64,000 nucleotides of DNA, from contig NZ_AUZM01000015.1 of the NCBI RefSeq assembly GCF_000478195.2, forward strand, positions 45,237-109,236, read 5' to 3'. Positions 26,982 to 33,901 of the stretch are shown here, piece by piece (positions within the stretch are counted from its first letter, which is position 1; every line of letters begins with the position of its first letter). The notes below the pieces were generated by a model. The model made no database searches and had not been told where the DNA came from. It worked only from the letters and a program-made list of their open reading frames with translations. The position numbers and the translations under genes were made by a program. The stretch comes from Lyngbya aestuarii BL J (lineage in GTDB: Bacteria; Cyanobacteriota; Cyanobacteriia; Cyanobacteriales; Microcoleaceae).

Positions 26982-28127
26982 CTAATTTATTCCTAACACT
27001 GATTTAATGGCAGCAACCACATAATTAACTTGATCATTGCTAAGTCCAGGATACATCGGCAGTGAGAGAATTTGACGACTCAGCATTTCCGCCATGGGAA
27101 AATCACCTTCAGAATATCCCAAATGTTTGTAAGCGGGTTGCAAATGACAAGGGATCGGATAGTGAATTCCAGTTTGTACACCGAGTTCAGACAATTTGGC
27201 TTGTAGCGTATCGCGATCAACAACACATTCCTCTGTTACCCGCAGCACATACAAATGATAAACATGACCCTGTTCACATTGGTTTTCAATCGGGATAATA
27301 CCGTGTTCCCGTAGAGGTAACAGCCAAGTATCATATTGTTGAGCCGCAAAATTGCGATCATTATTCCAATCTTCTAGGTGGGGGAGTTTCACATTTAAAA
27401 TCGCCGCTTGGATTGTATCTAGACGGCTATTGGTTCCCAACTCCATGTGAACATATTTTTTCGGTGCGCCGTAATTTCTCAGGCTTTTCATTTTTTGCGC
27501 TACATTTTCGCTGCGAGTCATCACCATTCCGCCATCGCCAAACGCCCCGAGATTTTTACTGGGATAGAAGCTAAAAGCCGCAGCCATCCCCACTGAACCC
27601 GCTCGATAGCCGGATCGTTGGGCGAGGTGGGCTTGGGCTGCATCTTCAAAGATTACTAGGTTATGGGTATTTGCCAACTCCATCAAGGCTCTTGGCGAAA
27701 CCATTTGGCCGTAGAGATGAACAGGAATGATTGCTTTTGTTTTAGGAGTAATCGCTTTTTGGGCAGCGTCTAGGTCAATTAAAGCGGTCTGAGGGTCACA
27801 ATCGACGAGAACAGGAGTGGCGCCCGAGTGAAGTACACCAATCGCAGTCGCAATAAAGGTATTGGCAGGTAAAATCACTTCATCACCTTGACCCACCCCG
27901 CAAGCTTGCAAGCCTAAGGCGATCGCATCGGTACCACAAGCAACGCCGATCCCATATTGCGCCCCACTGGCTGCGGCGAAGGCGGTTTCAAATTCTCCTA
28001 AAACTTGACCCAGAATAAAATCTCCCTTGTCCACAACCGCTTGGATTGCCTGTTCGATCTGAGATTGTATGGCTTGTTGTTTGAGCTTGAGATCAACAAA
28101 AGGAATCGGGGTTAAAGTGGTAGTCAT
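26982..28127 (-). CDS. DegT/DnrJ/EryC1/StrS family sugar aminotransferase
   Basis: A 381-residue PLP enzyme. The PLP lysine is K191 in SFYPSKNLGAFGDGG; the EDAAQAHLA motif (about 161-169) and GTDAIALGL (65-73) complete the cofactor pocket. Family members make amino sugars from nucleotide-linked keto-sugars for lipopolysaccharide or exopolysaccharide. It lies upstream of the exosortase gene on the same strand (138-base gap), so it may provide an amino sugar for this polymer. The exact substrate cannot be read. Confidence 0.92.
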   Translation of the reverse strand: MTTTLTPIPFVDLKLKQQAIQSQIEQAIQAVVDKGDFILGQVLGEFETAFAAASGAQYGIGVACGTDAIALGLQACGVGQGDEVILPANTFIATAIGVLHSGATPVLVDCDPQTALIDLDAAQKAITPKTKAIIPVHLYGQMVSPRALMELANTHNLVIFEDAAQAHLAQRSGYRAGSVGMAAAFSFYPSKNLGAFGDGGMVMTRSENVAQKMKSLRNYGAPKKYVHMELGTNSRLDTIQAAILNVKLPHLEDWNNDRNFAAQQYDTWLLPLREHGIIPIENQCEQGHVYHLYVLRVTEECVVDRDTLQAKLSELGVQTGIHYPIPCHLQPAYKHLGYSEGDFPMAEMLSRQILSLPMYPGLSNDQVNYVVAAIKSVLGIN

Positions 28128-28433
28128 CGCGAGTTTCCGTTGAGTTTTTTGATCGTAAATACAGGGGGCTGGAATTGCCCAGAGGCTTTAAATTTTAGAG
28201 GGTTTGAGATCTCACGCAGGCCAAGTGAGTCAATTGAGCCAGTAATGGCGCCGAATTTTGGGGCTTGAACGTGATGGACTCAGCCGATCTGGGCATCAAT
28301 AGCATAGCTTAGGAAAACGGGAAATTTGTGTGATCTCAAGTCGCAGGAATCTCTCCGCAGGTACAGAAAACACTTGCTAGCTCTGTCTTTAGATGGAGTT
28401 TTATAGATTTCGTCAAGTTTTAGCAATAAAAGT
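28128..28433. other. Leader/intergenic region upstream of the DegT gene
   Basis: No gene supported. It contains a small GGGC/GCCC hairpin near 28166-28180. I considered a structured RNA such as 6S or SRP RNA but saw no diagnostic core. It must carry the minus-strand promoter of the exosortase/aminotransferase unit. Confidence 0.45.
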
Positions 28434-28462
28434 TTGCAATTATCGAAATATTTAGTTACATT
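28434..28462 (+). promoter_or_regulatory. Sigma-70-type promoter of the rhodanese gene
   Basis: TTGCAA (28434-28439) and TACATT (28457-28462) are separated by 17 bases. Transcription would start near 28469, too close to the ATG at 28474 for normal initiation and about 28 bases before the ATG at 28498, which supports the downstream start. Confidence 0.55.
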
Positions 28463-28497
28463 GAGAGTAATCAATGATCAACACCGAGTTTTTATAT

Positions 28498-28875
28498 ATG
28501 AGTATGTTTTCTAACTTAATCCCTACACCCGAACCGATGAAGGCTCAATCTCGCGTACAAGATCTAAAAAGTCGCTTAGATTGGGGTGAGCCTGCTTTAA
28601 CTATTATCGATACACGTAGCCGCGAAGCTTTCAACGCCAGTCATATCCAAGGTGCTATTTCTTTACCGATGGATGTATTAGTCAGTCGCATCGGAGAAAC
28701 CATTGAACCCGCTCGCGACATTTATGTTTATGGCGAAACTGACGAAGAAACAGCACAAGCTGCTGCGAAACTTCGTGAAGCGGGTTATCCGAATGTTGCA
28801 GAGTTAACGGGTGGGTTGGCTGCGTGGAAAGCTGTTGGTTATCCAGTTGAAGCCATTAGTGCAATTATTGCCTAA
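28498..28875 (+). CDS. Rhodanese-like domain protein lacking the catalytic cysteine
   Basis: A 125-residue single rhodanese domain from the ATG at 28498 (the frame also opens at 28474). The fold signature is clear: IIDTRSREAFNASHIQGAISLP near the start and GGLAAWKAVGYPV at the end. The active-site loop that normally reads VYC...GxRS is here DIYVYGETDEETAQ, with glycine in place of cysteine, so sulfur transfer is unlikely. Such inactive forms are common in cyanobacteria and probably bind a partner or act structurally. It is a single gene with its own promoter and a strong terminator. Confidence 0.87.
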   Translation: MSMFSNLIPTPEPMKAQSRVQDLKSRLDWGEPALTIIDTRSREAFNASHIQGAISLPMDVLVSRIGETIEPARDIYVYGETDEETAQAAAKLREAGYPNVAELTGGLAAWKAVGYPVEAISAIIA

Positions 28876-28917
28876 ACCTTGTTTAATCTCCCTTTTAATA
28901 CAAATCGCGATTAGATG

Positions 28918-28957
28918 AGAGTCTTGCAGAAGAAGTTTCTGTGAGACTTATTTTTTT
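28918..28957 (+). terminator. Rho-independent terminator of the rhodanese gene
   Basis: AGTCTTGCAGAA (28920-28931) pairs with TTCTGTGAGACT (about 28937-28948; two wobble pairs inside) across a 5-base loop, followed by TATTTTTTT. It is 45 bases after the stop codon. Confidence 0.75.
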
Positions 28958-29351
28958 GAGTCCAAACTATTAACAATATTAACAATGTTTGATATAGCAA
29001 TCTTGGATAAGCTATAAACTTTCAGCAGCCAAGACACCCGCACTACAAGTGTTCTAATTTCGTGAGCCTTCACAAAGGGTTTCTTGATTTCATTCAGACC
29101 ATTTAAAAAATATAACATAGGTTATACATTCTGTAATAGATTTTATCTTTTGAAGCCTTAATTTTCAATAAAGCTTAATAATATTTGTCTTTATTTTGAG
29201 TCAATAGAGAACAGAGAAATGTATAATATTATTCACCAAGTTGAGAGACAGTCGAGACTGAAAACAACAAAAAACTGATTAAGACTTGAGTTAGGTCAAT
29301 TTTATAAATTTATAATGGTGATGTATTAAGCAGATTAAGGGATCATCGACA
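28958..29351. other. AT-rich intergenic region
   Basis: About 390 bases with no supported gene. On the minus strand a stretch near 28970-29100 is open and contains AGTGCGGGTGTCTTGGCTGCT-like sequence, which I recall as typical of a dispersed repeat in filamentous cyanobacteria; only one copy is present here. TATAATATTATT near 29221-29233 could be part of the promoter for the downstream gene. Confidence 0.4.
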
Positions 29352-30029
29352 ATGAACTCAGTTTTCTTTTTTCATTTTCGTTTTAGCTTGAATCTGTTCA
29401 TAACTTTTCGACTTGAAGTTTTGAATCAAGAATTTAAACTCAAAGAATATTCTCGGAAAATCTATAAATTTTTCTCAATGTTTTTCTTAATCACAGTCAT
29501 ACTCATGGGAGTGAATGCAGCATTTGCCCTACAACACGGAAATCGAGGCATTAAAGTCGTTGAACTTCAGAAAAAGTTACATAAAATCGGTTATTTCGAT
29601 GGACAAATTACAGGTTATTATGGGACTCTCACTCAAAATGCCGTCAGCCAATTTCAGGCGACTAATGGACTGACTGTAGATGGAATTGCAGGTTATAAAA
29701 CTCTTGCAGCATTAGGATTATCAGAAGCGATTACTACTCAAACTTCTCAACACACCTCCCTCCTCAAATTAGGAAGTAGTGGTTCTCTGGTGATCGAACT
29801 TCAGCAACATCTACAAGTGATGGGATATTATGATGGACTGATGACAGGTTATTATGATCTTTCTACACAACAAGCCGTGATTCTCTTTCAGATGGATGTC
29901 GGATTAAAATCCGATGGTATTGTCGGCCCTCTTACCCAAGCGGCTATTGAATCCCACTTCAACTCACCCCCGCTTCCGACATTGACCTCAACTCCTTCAT
30001 CTTTACCCAATCGGGGAGATATTCGCTAA
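29352..30029 (+). CDS. Secreted protein with two peptidoglycan-binding domains
   Basis: A 225-residue protein with a long N-terminal basic region and a hydrophobic signal segment ending near AFA (about 43-60), then two PG_binding_1 domains: about 62-118 (GNRGIKVVELQKKLHKIGYFDG ... TVDGIAGYKTLAAL) and about 135-195 (GSSGSLVIELQQHLQVMGYYDG ... KSDGIVGPLTQAAIE). No catalytic domain follows; the tail is Pro/Ser/Thr-rich. It probably binds cell-wall glycan. The N-terminal 42 residues are long for a signal peptide, so translation could begin later (Met at 29478). Confidence 0.85.
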   Translation: MNSVFFFHFRFSLNLFITFRLEVLNQEFKLKEYSRKIYKFFSMFFLITVILMGVNAAFALQHGNRGIKVVELQKKLHKIGYFDGQITGYYGTLTQNAVSQFQATNGLTVDGIAGYKTLAALGLSEAITTQTSQHTSLLKLGSSGSLVIELQQHLQVMGYYDGLMTGYYDLSTQQAVILFQMDVGLKSDGIVGPLTQAAIESHFNSPPLPTLTSTPSSLPNRGDIR

Positions 30030-30040
30030 CCTCAAGAGTT

Positions 30041-30187
30041 TCAGAGTTTGTGTTGCCAATTAGAAGATAATAAAGCACAACTTGCTAGTTTAACGTTAGC
30101 ATTGGGATCATAACTACGATTGTACATAATATCATAAGTCTGAGCAACAGCAGTATCGCCGTAAAAGAAATAAGGAAAGACAGAATG
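30041..30187 (-). pseudogene. Possible C-terminal fragment of an unidentified gene
   Basis: On the minus strand a frame open from about 30187 to a TGA at 30041-30043 reads as plausible protein (FYGDTAVAQTYDIMYNRSYD, then PNANVKLASCALLSSNWQ). There is no start codon and a stop lies directly upstream in frame. It overlaps the start of a plus-strand small gene by a few bases. I do not recognise the family; it may be a chance open frame. Confidence 0.3.
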
Positions 30188-30361
30188 GGGCGTTTACGTC
30201 AAAAATCCTGTACACTTTGTCAACAGTTTGAACCTGTACTCTATCGCATTCAATACGATCAATCAAATCAATGGGTATTTGTTTGTTATTGCTGTTGGGA
30301 AAAAGTTAGTCCAAATAATCCCAATTATGTTTATGGCGGAACTTGGAAGGCTAAAAAGTAG
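30185..30361 (+). CDS. Small zinc-ribbon-like protein (58 aa)
   Basis: An ATG at 30185 opens a 58-codon frame ending in TAG at 30359-30361. The protein has two cysteine pairs: CTLC (C9, C12) and CYCC (C34, C36, C37), separated by about 21 residues with alternating hydrophobic positions (LYRIQYDQ, WVFVCYCCW), which fits a treble-clef or zinc-ribbon knuckle. Short proteins of this kind are common and conserved in cyanobacteria, but I cannot name a function. It ends 2 bases from the convergent UbiA-like gene. Confidence 0.65.
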   Translation: MGRLRQKSCTLCQQFEPVLYRIQYDQSNQWVFVCYCCWEKVSPNNPNYVYGGTWKAKK

Positions 30362-30362
30362 T

Positions 30363-31280
30363 TTAAAGATTTGATGTCATCAAACCCAGGATTAAAGTTA
30401 ATAAACCCGGTAAAAACAAGTAACCATCCAGCACAAGATTATAAATATTTCGGGGCGTTTGCGGTGTTACCGTCCAAATCGCAATCAAGTTTAACAGAAT
30501 ACAAGGAATCACAACCACAGGAGAAAGAATCCAAATCTGCTGAGTCCAAGTCCAACCCGCAAGCAATAGCAGAATTAAATTTAACCCTGTCCAAAAAATA
30601 CGAGTTCCTCGAATCCCAATAATTAAAGGTAAAGTTCGCACCCCTTTTTCTCGGTCAGAATCTATATCTCGAATATCAAATAAATGGGAATTGGTGCCGA
30701 CAAATATTAACAGAAAGAACGTAACTAATGCGGTAAAATAGTTAAAACTCACCCCGGCATAAGCCAAAGGTACAGCAATCAAAGCATAAGTAATCACTCC
30801 ACAAACAATCCAAGCTTTTATTCCCGGTATATCTTTAGGGCGATACCAGTTTAAATTTCCCTGTTGTTGGAAGGGGAATAATGGCACCCCATAACTTAAG
30901 GGTAAAAGTCCGCCCCAACTTACCCTTTGAACCGATGAAGGAGCAGAATATAATAAGAATACGAAAGTCAAAATTGCAGCCGAGACTAACAATAAACTTC
31001 CCGGCTTTCTCACAAAATACTGTTCTTTTGAATCGAGACTTTTTTGAACGTAAGAGTCAACAATTCGATCTAGATTGTAGGGAATTAAAGCCGCAGCAAA
31101 GAGGAAAACAGCAGGATGCCAATCTATCGACAGATTGAGGGCTGTTTGGACAAAAAAGACTAGAGAAGCGATTCCTCCCGCTACCCAAAGATTAGAATAA
31201 ACAATTAACGATAAAAATTGCTCATAGAAATCTTTACCCAGTTGAGAGAGTTTTTGAACAGATTGATTTTCAAAAAACAT
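30363..31280 (-). CDS. UbiA-family prenyltransferase-like membrane protein
   Basis: A 305-residue protein with 7-9 membrane helices. The two Asp-rich motifs of the UbiA superfamily are present in modified form: NLDRIVDSYV (about 68-77) and LFDIRDIDSDREKGVRTLP (about 200-218). Members transfer isoprenoid chains to aromatic or tetrapyrrole acceptors (for example in chlorophyll, plastoquinone, tocopherol or haem A synthesis). The sequence does not look like ChlG or CtaB at their strongest motifs, so acceptor and donor are unknown. Confidence 0.8.
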   Translation of the reverse strand: MFFENQSVQKLSQLGKDFYEQFLSLIVYSNLWVAGGIASLVFFVQTALNLSIDWHPAVFLFAAALIPYNLDRIVDSYVQKSLDSKEQYFVRKPGSLLLVSAAILTFVFLLYSAPSSVQRVSWGGLLPLSYGVPLFPFQQQGNLNWYRPKDIPGIKAWIVCGVITYALIAVPLAYAGVSFNYFTALVTFFLLIFVGTNSHLFDIRDIDSDREKGVRTLPLIIGIRGTRIFWTGLNLILLLLAGWTWTQQIWILSPVVVIPCILLNLIAIWTVTPQTPRNIYNLVLDGYLFLPGLLTLILGLMTSNL

Positions 31281-31300
31281 AAATTTTTGGATTCAAATCC

Positions 31301-31384
31301 TTAACTTGTAAAATCACTGCAAAAGCGATTTAGCAGTAGAAGATAAGCCCAAATTAAAACGATGAGTGTGGCTAAAATGATCAT
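31301..31384 (-). CDS. Possible 27-aa single-pass membrane peptide
   Basis: An ATG at 31384 opens 27 codons (MIILATLIVLIWAYLLLLNR and then FCSDFTS) ending in TAA. The first 19 residues form one hydrophobic helix followed by polar residues, like small photosystem or cytochrome subunits, but it matches none I know. No ribosome-binding site is visible. Any short AT-rich stretch can yield such a frame, so this is a weak candidate. Confidence 0.22.
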   Translation of the reverse strand: MIILATLIVLIWAYLLLLNRFCSDFTS

Positions 31385-31420
31385 GGCTATTTTGTGGCGT
31401 TTGACTGTAAAGCAAATCTG

Positions 31421-31546
31421 CTGTAAAGGAAGCTCAACCCTGACTTCTATCCTATCATTAAGCTAGACGCTCAGTTCTAACTTCATGCTACACTGAACAT
31501 GAGGATAGATGATACTTTTTGGGCTGGACAATTCTCTCCTTTACAG
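31421..31546. repeat. 126-bp segment bounded by 10-bp inverted repeats
   Basis: The outer ten bases are exactly complementary. The interior has further partly complementary pieces (TATCCTATCAT against GAGGATAGATGATA). It may be a small non-autonomous element or a structured 3' region of the nblA-like transcript. No target duplication is evident. Confidence 0.35.
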
Positions 31547-31589
31547 CATTATATCGTCCATCATTCATTCCTTAACAAATAGAGAAACC

Positions 31590-31808
31590 TTAGCCAATTT
31601 CTAAAGCTTCTGTGATGTCTTTATCAATTCCCCAAGATTCTTTAATAATCTCGCGGAACAGATTTTCCCGAATGATGGTACTTTTGTATAAATCGATTAA
31701 AAGCTCTTTAGCTTCTTCCTTAGAAATTGTATCTACTTTCCGAGCAAAAGATTGTACTTGGAACTCTTGTTCTAAGGATATATTTTTGTCTTGATTTTGG
31801 TTATCCAC
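31590..31808 (-). CDS. nblA: NblA-family phycobilisome degradation protein
   Basis: A 72-residue protein whose core ISLEQEFQVQSFARKVDTIS followed by EEAKELLIDLYKSTIIRE and a KESWGI end follows the NblA/Ycf18 pattern (SLEQEF, RSF, the helix with LYxxxxxRE, then HQWGL). NblA binds phycobilisomes and recruits Clp protease so that they are degraded under nitrogen or sulfur starvation. The start is GTG at 31808 with GGAGG about 9 bases upstream, which decides it. The C-terminus ESWGIDKDITEALEIG is slightly longer and more acidic than in classic NblA, so a divergent paralogue is possible. Confidence 0.85.
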   Translation of the reverse strand: MDNQNQDKNISLEQEFQVQSFARKVDTISKEEAKELLIDLYKSTIIRENLFREIIKESWGIDKDITEALEIG

Positions 31809-31883
31809 GGTTAAACCTCCGTTTAGTTGACGCTGAACCTCTGAAATTGAATTTCTCAGTCAGACACTCAGCTTTATCCATTA

Positions 31884-31900
31884 CGTTAACTATTGTAACG
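31884..31900 (-). promoter_or_regulatory. Inverted repeat over a -10-like sequence upstream of nblA
   Basis: On the minus strand the sequence CGTTACAATAGTTAACG has arms CGTTA/TAACG and contains TACAAT, a -10-like hexamer about 85 bases upstream of the GTG. A GTGACA-like -35 is present with a long (19-base) spacer. The overlap suggests an operator, but no known nitrogen-control (GTA-N8-TAC) site was seen. Confidence 0.35.
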
Positions 31901-32030
31901 AATCTATAAAGAAATGTGTCACACTATTGAAAAATTACTCCTTTCGTTATAGACGTGTTGCTGATCTCCCTAAATTGACGGGATATGCTGCGTCTCTAAC
32001 TTCTGGTGTATCGGGTTGTTGTAGCGTTTT

Positions 32031-32168
32031 AGCGTTTTGGGTGATGAGATTGTTTGATTTGCGAGTACAGATGGTTTGGTTGAGTCTGTTCCTCAACCGG
32101 GTTCAATTTTCGGGTTGTTAACCGTTGGTTTGGGTTTTACGGGTTTGAAACTGTTCAAACGAAACTAG
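32031..32168 (+). pseudogene. Decayed C-terminus of a PEP-CTERM exosortase substrate
   Basis: In one frame the DNA reads VLGDEIV, a stop (32055-32057), then FASTDGLVESVPQPGSIFG and LLTVGLGFTGLKLFKRN before a TAG at 32166-32168. The V-P-x-P-G-S motif, hydrophobic helix and basic end are the tripartite PEP-CTERM sorting signal. Upstream, coherent sequence is broken over different frames (the 31927-32121 frame), so the gene appears truncated and frameshifted. This is the only exosortase-substrate-like sequence found in the window. Confidence 0.6.
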
Positions 32169-32176
32169 AAAAAGTA

Positions 32177-32236
32177 GGGTGGGTGACAGAATTAATCTTG
32201 GGGTTTTTTCCGATAATTCTCGAATGTCACCCATCC
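32177..32236. repeat. GGGTG-type hairpin element, copy 1
   Basis: GGGTGGGTGACA (32177-32188) pairs with TGTCACCCATCC (32225-32236) with one mismatch; AATTA/TAATT extends the stem. It lies between the PEP-CTERM remnant and the convergent kinase gene. It shares the GGGTG...CACCC style with elements at 33823 and 38665. Confidence 0.6.
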
Positions 32237-32259
32237 AACAAATTGTTATAAATTCCAGC

Positions 32260-33639
32260 TTACCATTTGATACGCGAGAGAAAAGCTAGAACTGAACGAA
32301 AATAGCCTGCTCTGGACAATAACCCTGGAAGGTGGCCAATAGCTGCTGCCAAAGAAAAGGTTAGGTCTTTATACTTCAACAATTCTCCATTCTTCCGCCA
32401 TCCCAAGCGTTCACCTACCTTTATTTCTGTTTCCCAGTCTTCTTTACCACCAACTTTCAGCCAAATCTCTTTTTGGACACTAAAACCAAACCGACCGTAA
32501 CTGTATTGTACCCAGAATTGATCAATAACCTGTAAATCTTCACAGGGAAAATTATTAATGGAGTTAATATCTAACCAACCCTGTTTTTCTCTCCCTGCTA
32601 TCTGAAGCATTACTTTTGTGGTTTCCTCATCTGCTTCTTTCCATTTCCCTGCTGCGAGTAAGTTTTCAAGACGGGAATATTTATGATTAACGAGTGTTGG
32701 TTTTGGTGCTAAAATTTGGCGGGGGCGAGATTGTGTAACAGTTTTATCGTGTTGAGTTTTATTTTCTTTTAACTGTAAAGCTTCTAATACTTCCTCTACA
32801 CTTTGAAAGCGTTTATTTGTTCCATGTTTTAGGAGTTTATCTAACAGTTGACTTAAGTTATCGCTAACTTTCACCTTCAAATAATTTCGCCACAGCCAAT
32901 CACATTCGCCCACATCGTATAACTCGGACGGTTCTGTATTGGTTAATAAATGAATACAAGTCGCCCCCAAACTGTATAAATCGCTGGCAAAACTCGGTTT
33001 TCCAAAAGCCTGTTCTGGGGCAATATATCCCATAGTCCCGATAACCGTTCCCGTTGCCGCTAACGTGGTATTTGTTGCGGCTTTGACGGCTCCAAAATCC
33101 ACCAAAACAAATTTATTATCGGTTTTTATTCTAATAATATTTTCGGGCTTAATATCTCGATGAATGACCTGCTGTTGATGGATAAAAGACAAAACGGGTA
33201 ATAAATCCTTTAACAGAGTTTGAATTTTATCTTCTGAAAATGCGCCATGTTGTTCTAATTCTTGAGCCAAATTTTGTCCTTCAATATACTCTTGAACCAA
33301 ATATTGGCGGTTATCTTGGCTAAAAGAGGCGAATAATTCCGGGATTTGATTATGTTTGCCTAACTGTTCTAATTGAATGGCTTCCCGTTTAAACAGTTCC
33401 TCGGCTTTTTGTTGATTGTTCGTGCCTTGGGCTTGCGGAAAAAGTTGTTTGATGACACAATAGGGTTGAGAGGGTTTATCTTCGTCCACAGCCAGAAACG
33501 TTTTGCTAAAACCTCCTTCTCCCAAAATTTTTAAAGCGCGATATCGTTCTCTTAACAGTAATTTGGAACCGCATTTTTGACAAAAATTTGTAGGTTGGGG
33601 ATTGAGATAAAGGCAATCCGGGTTAAGGCATTGACTCAT
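32260..33639 (-). CDS. Ser/Thr protein kinase with N-terminal zinc ribbon and C-terminal GUN4 domain
   Basis: A 459-residue protein. Residues 1-25 form a zinc ribbon (CLNPDC, CQKCG: C4, C9, C20, C23). Residues 33-290 form a Hanks-type kinase with glycine loop GEGGFSKT, K64, HRDIKPEN (H160-R161-D162) and DFG (181-183), so an active kinase is expected. Residues about 325-450 match the GUN4 fold (YSRLENLLAAGKWKEADEET, then VIDQFWVQYSYGRFGFSVQ), which binds porphyrins in chlorophyll synthesis. The fusion suggests a kinase that senses a tetrapyrrole. It lies between two hairpin elements, as a single-gene unit. Confidence 0.92.
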   Translation of the reverse strand: MSQCLNPDCLYLNPQPTNFCQKCGSKLLLRERYRALKILGEGGFSKTFLAVDEDKPSQPYCVIKQLFPQAQGTNNQQKAEELFKREAIQLEQLGKHNQIPELFASFSQDNRQYLVQEYIEGQNLAQELEQHGAFSEDKIQTLLKDLLPVLSFIHQQQVIHRDIKPENIIRIKTDNKFVLVDFGAVKAATNTTLAATGTVIGTMGYIAPEQAFGKPSFASDLYSLGATCIHLLTNTEPSELYDVGECDWLWRNYLKVKVSDNLSQLLDKLLKHGTNKRFQSVEEVLEALQLKENKTQHDKTVTQSRPRQILAPKPTLVNHKYSRLENLLAAGKWKEADEETTKVMLQIAGREKQGWLDINSINNFPCEDLQVIDQFWVQYSYGRFGFSVQKEIWLKVGGKEDWETEIKVGERLGWRKNGELLKYKDLTFSLAAAIGHLPGLLSRAGYFRSVLAFLSRIKW

Positions 33640-33822
33640 GGTTAAATGTCGGGTGAGAATGGGGTAATTTCATCAAATCTATATTTCAAGATTAAACCCT
33701 AAAATCAAGGGAGTCATCGGGGTAATTACTGAACGTTGAGAAGATTTTGAGAGTAAAAATAGAGGTTGTCTCCGTATAAATACGAATTCCTTCTGTTAAA
33801 CCCTTAATAGATTTGTATATTT

Positions 33823-33887
33823 GTAGGGTGCATCGGACCCGAAACCTCTCAATTAAATTATTAACTTAAAAATCTGATGCGCCCTAC
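33823..33887. repeat. GGGTG-type hairpin element, copy 2
   Basis: GTAGGGTGCATC (33823-33834) pairs with GATGCGCCCTAC (33876-33887), 11 of 12 positions plus a G-T pair, around an AT-rich 41-base loop. It lies between the start of the kinase gene and the end of the ROK gene. Confidence 0.7.
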
Positions 33888-33901
33888 GGTTGCGGTCAAA
33901 A

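Larger units (their letters stand above)
31281..31589. other. Intergenic region with an inverted repeat and a possible tiny ORF
   Basis: No firm gene. On the minus strand 31301-31384 could encode a 27-residue membrane peptide. CTGTAAAGGA (31421-31430) and TCCTTTACAG (31537-31546) are exact inverted repeats enclosing 106 bases. Confidence 0.4.

Noticed and set aside
28128..28433. Possible structured RNA (6S, SRP or RNase P RNA)
   Set aside because: No conserved core of any of these was found; only a small hairpin is present.
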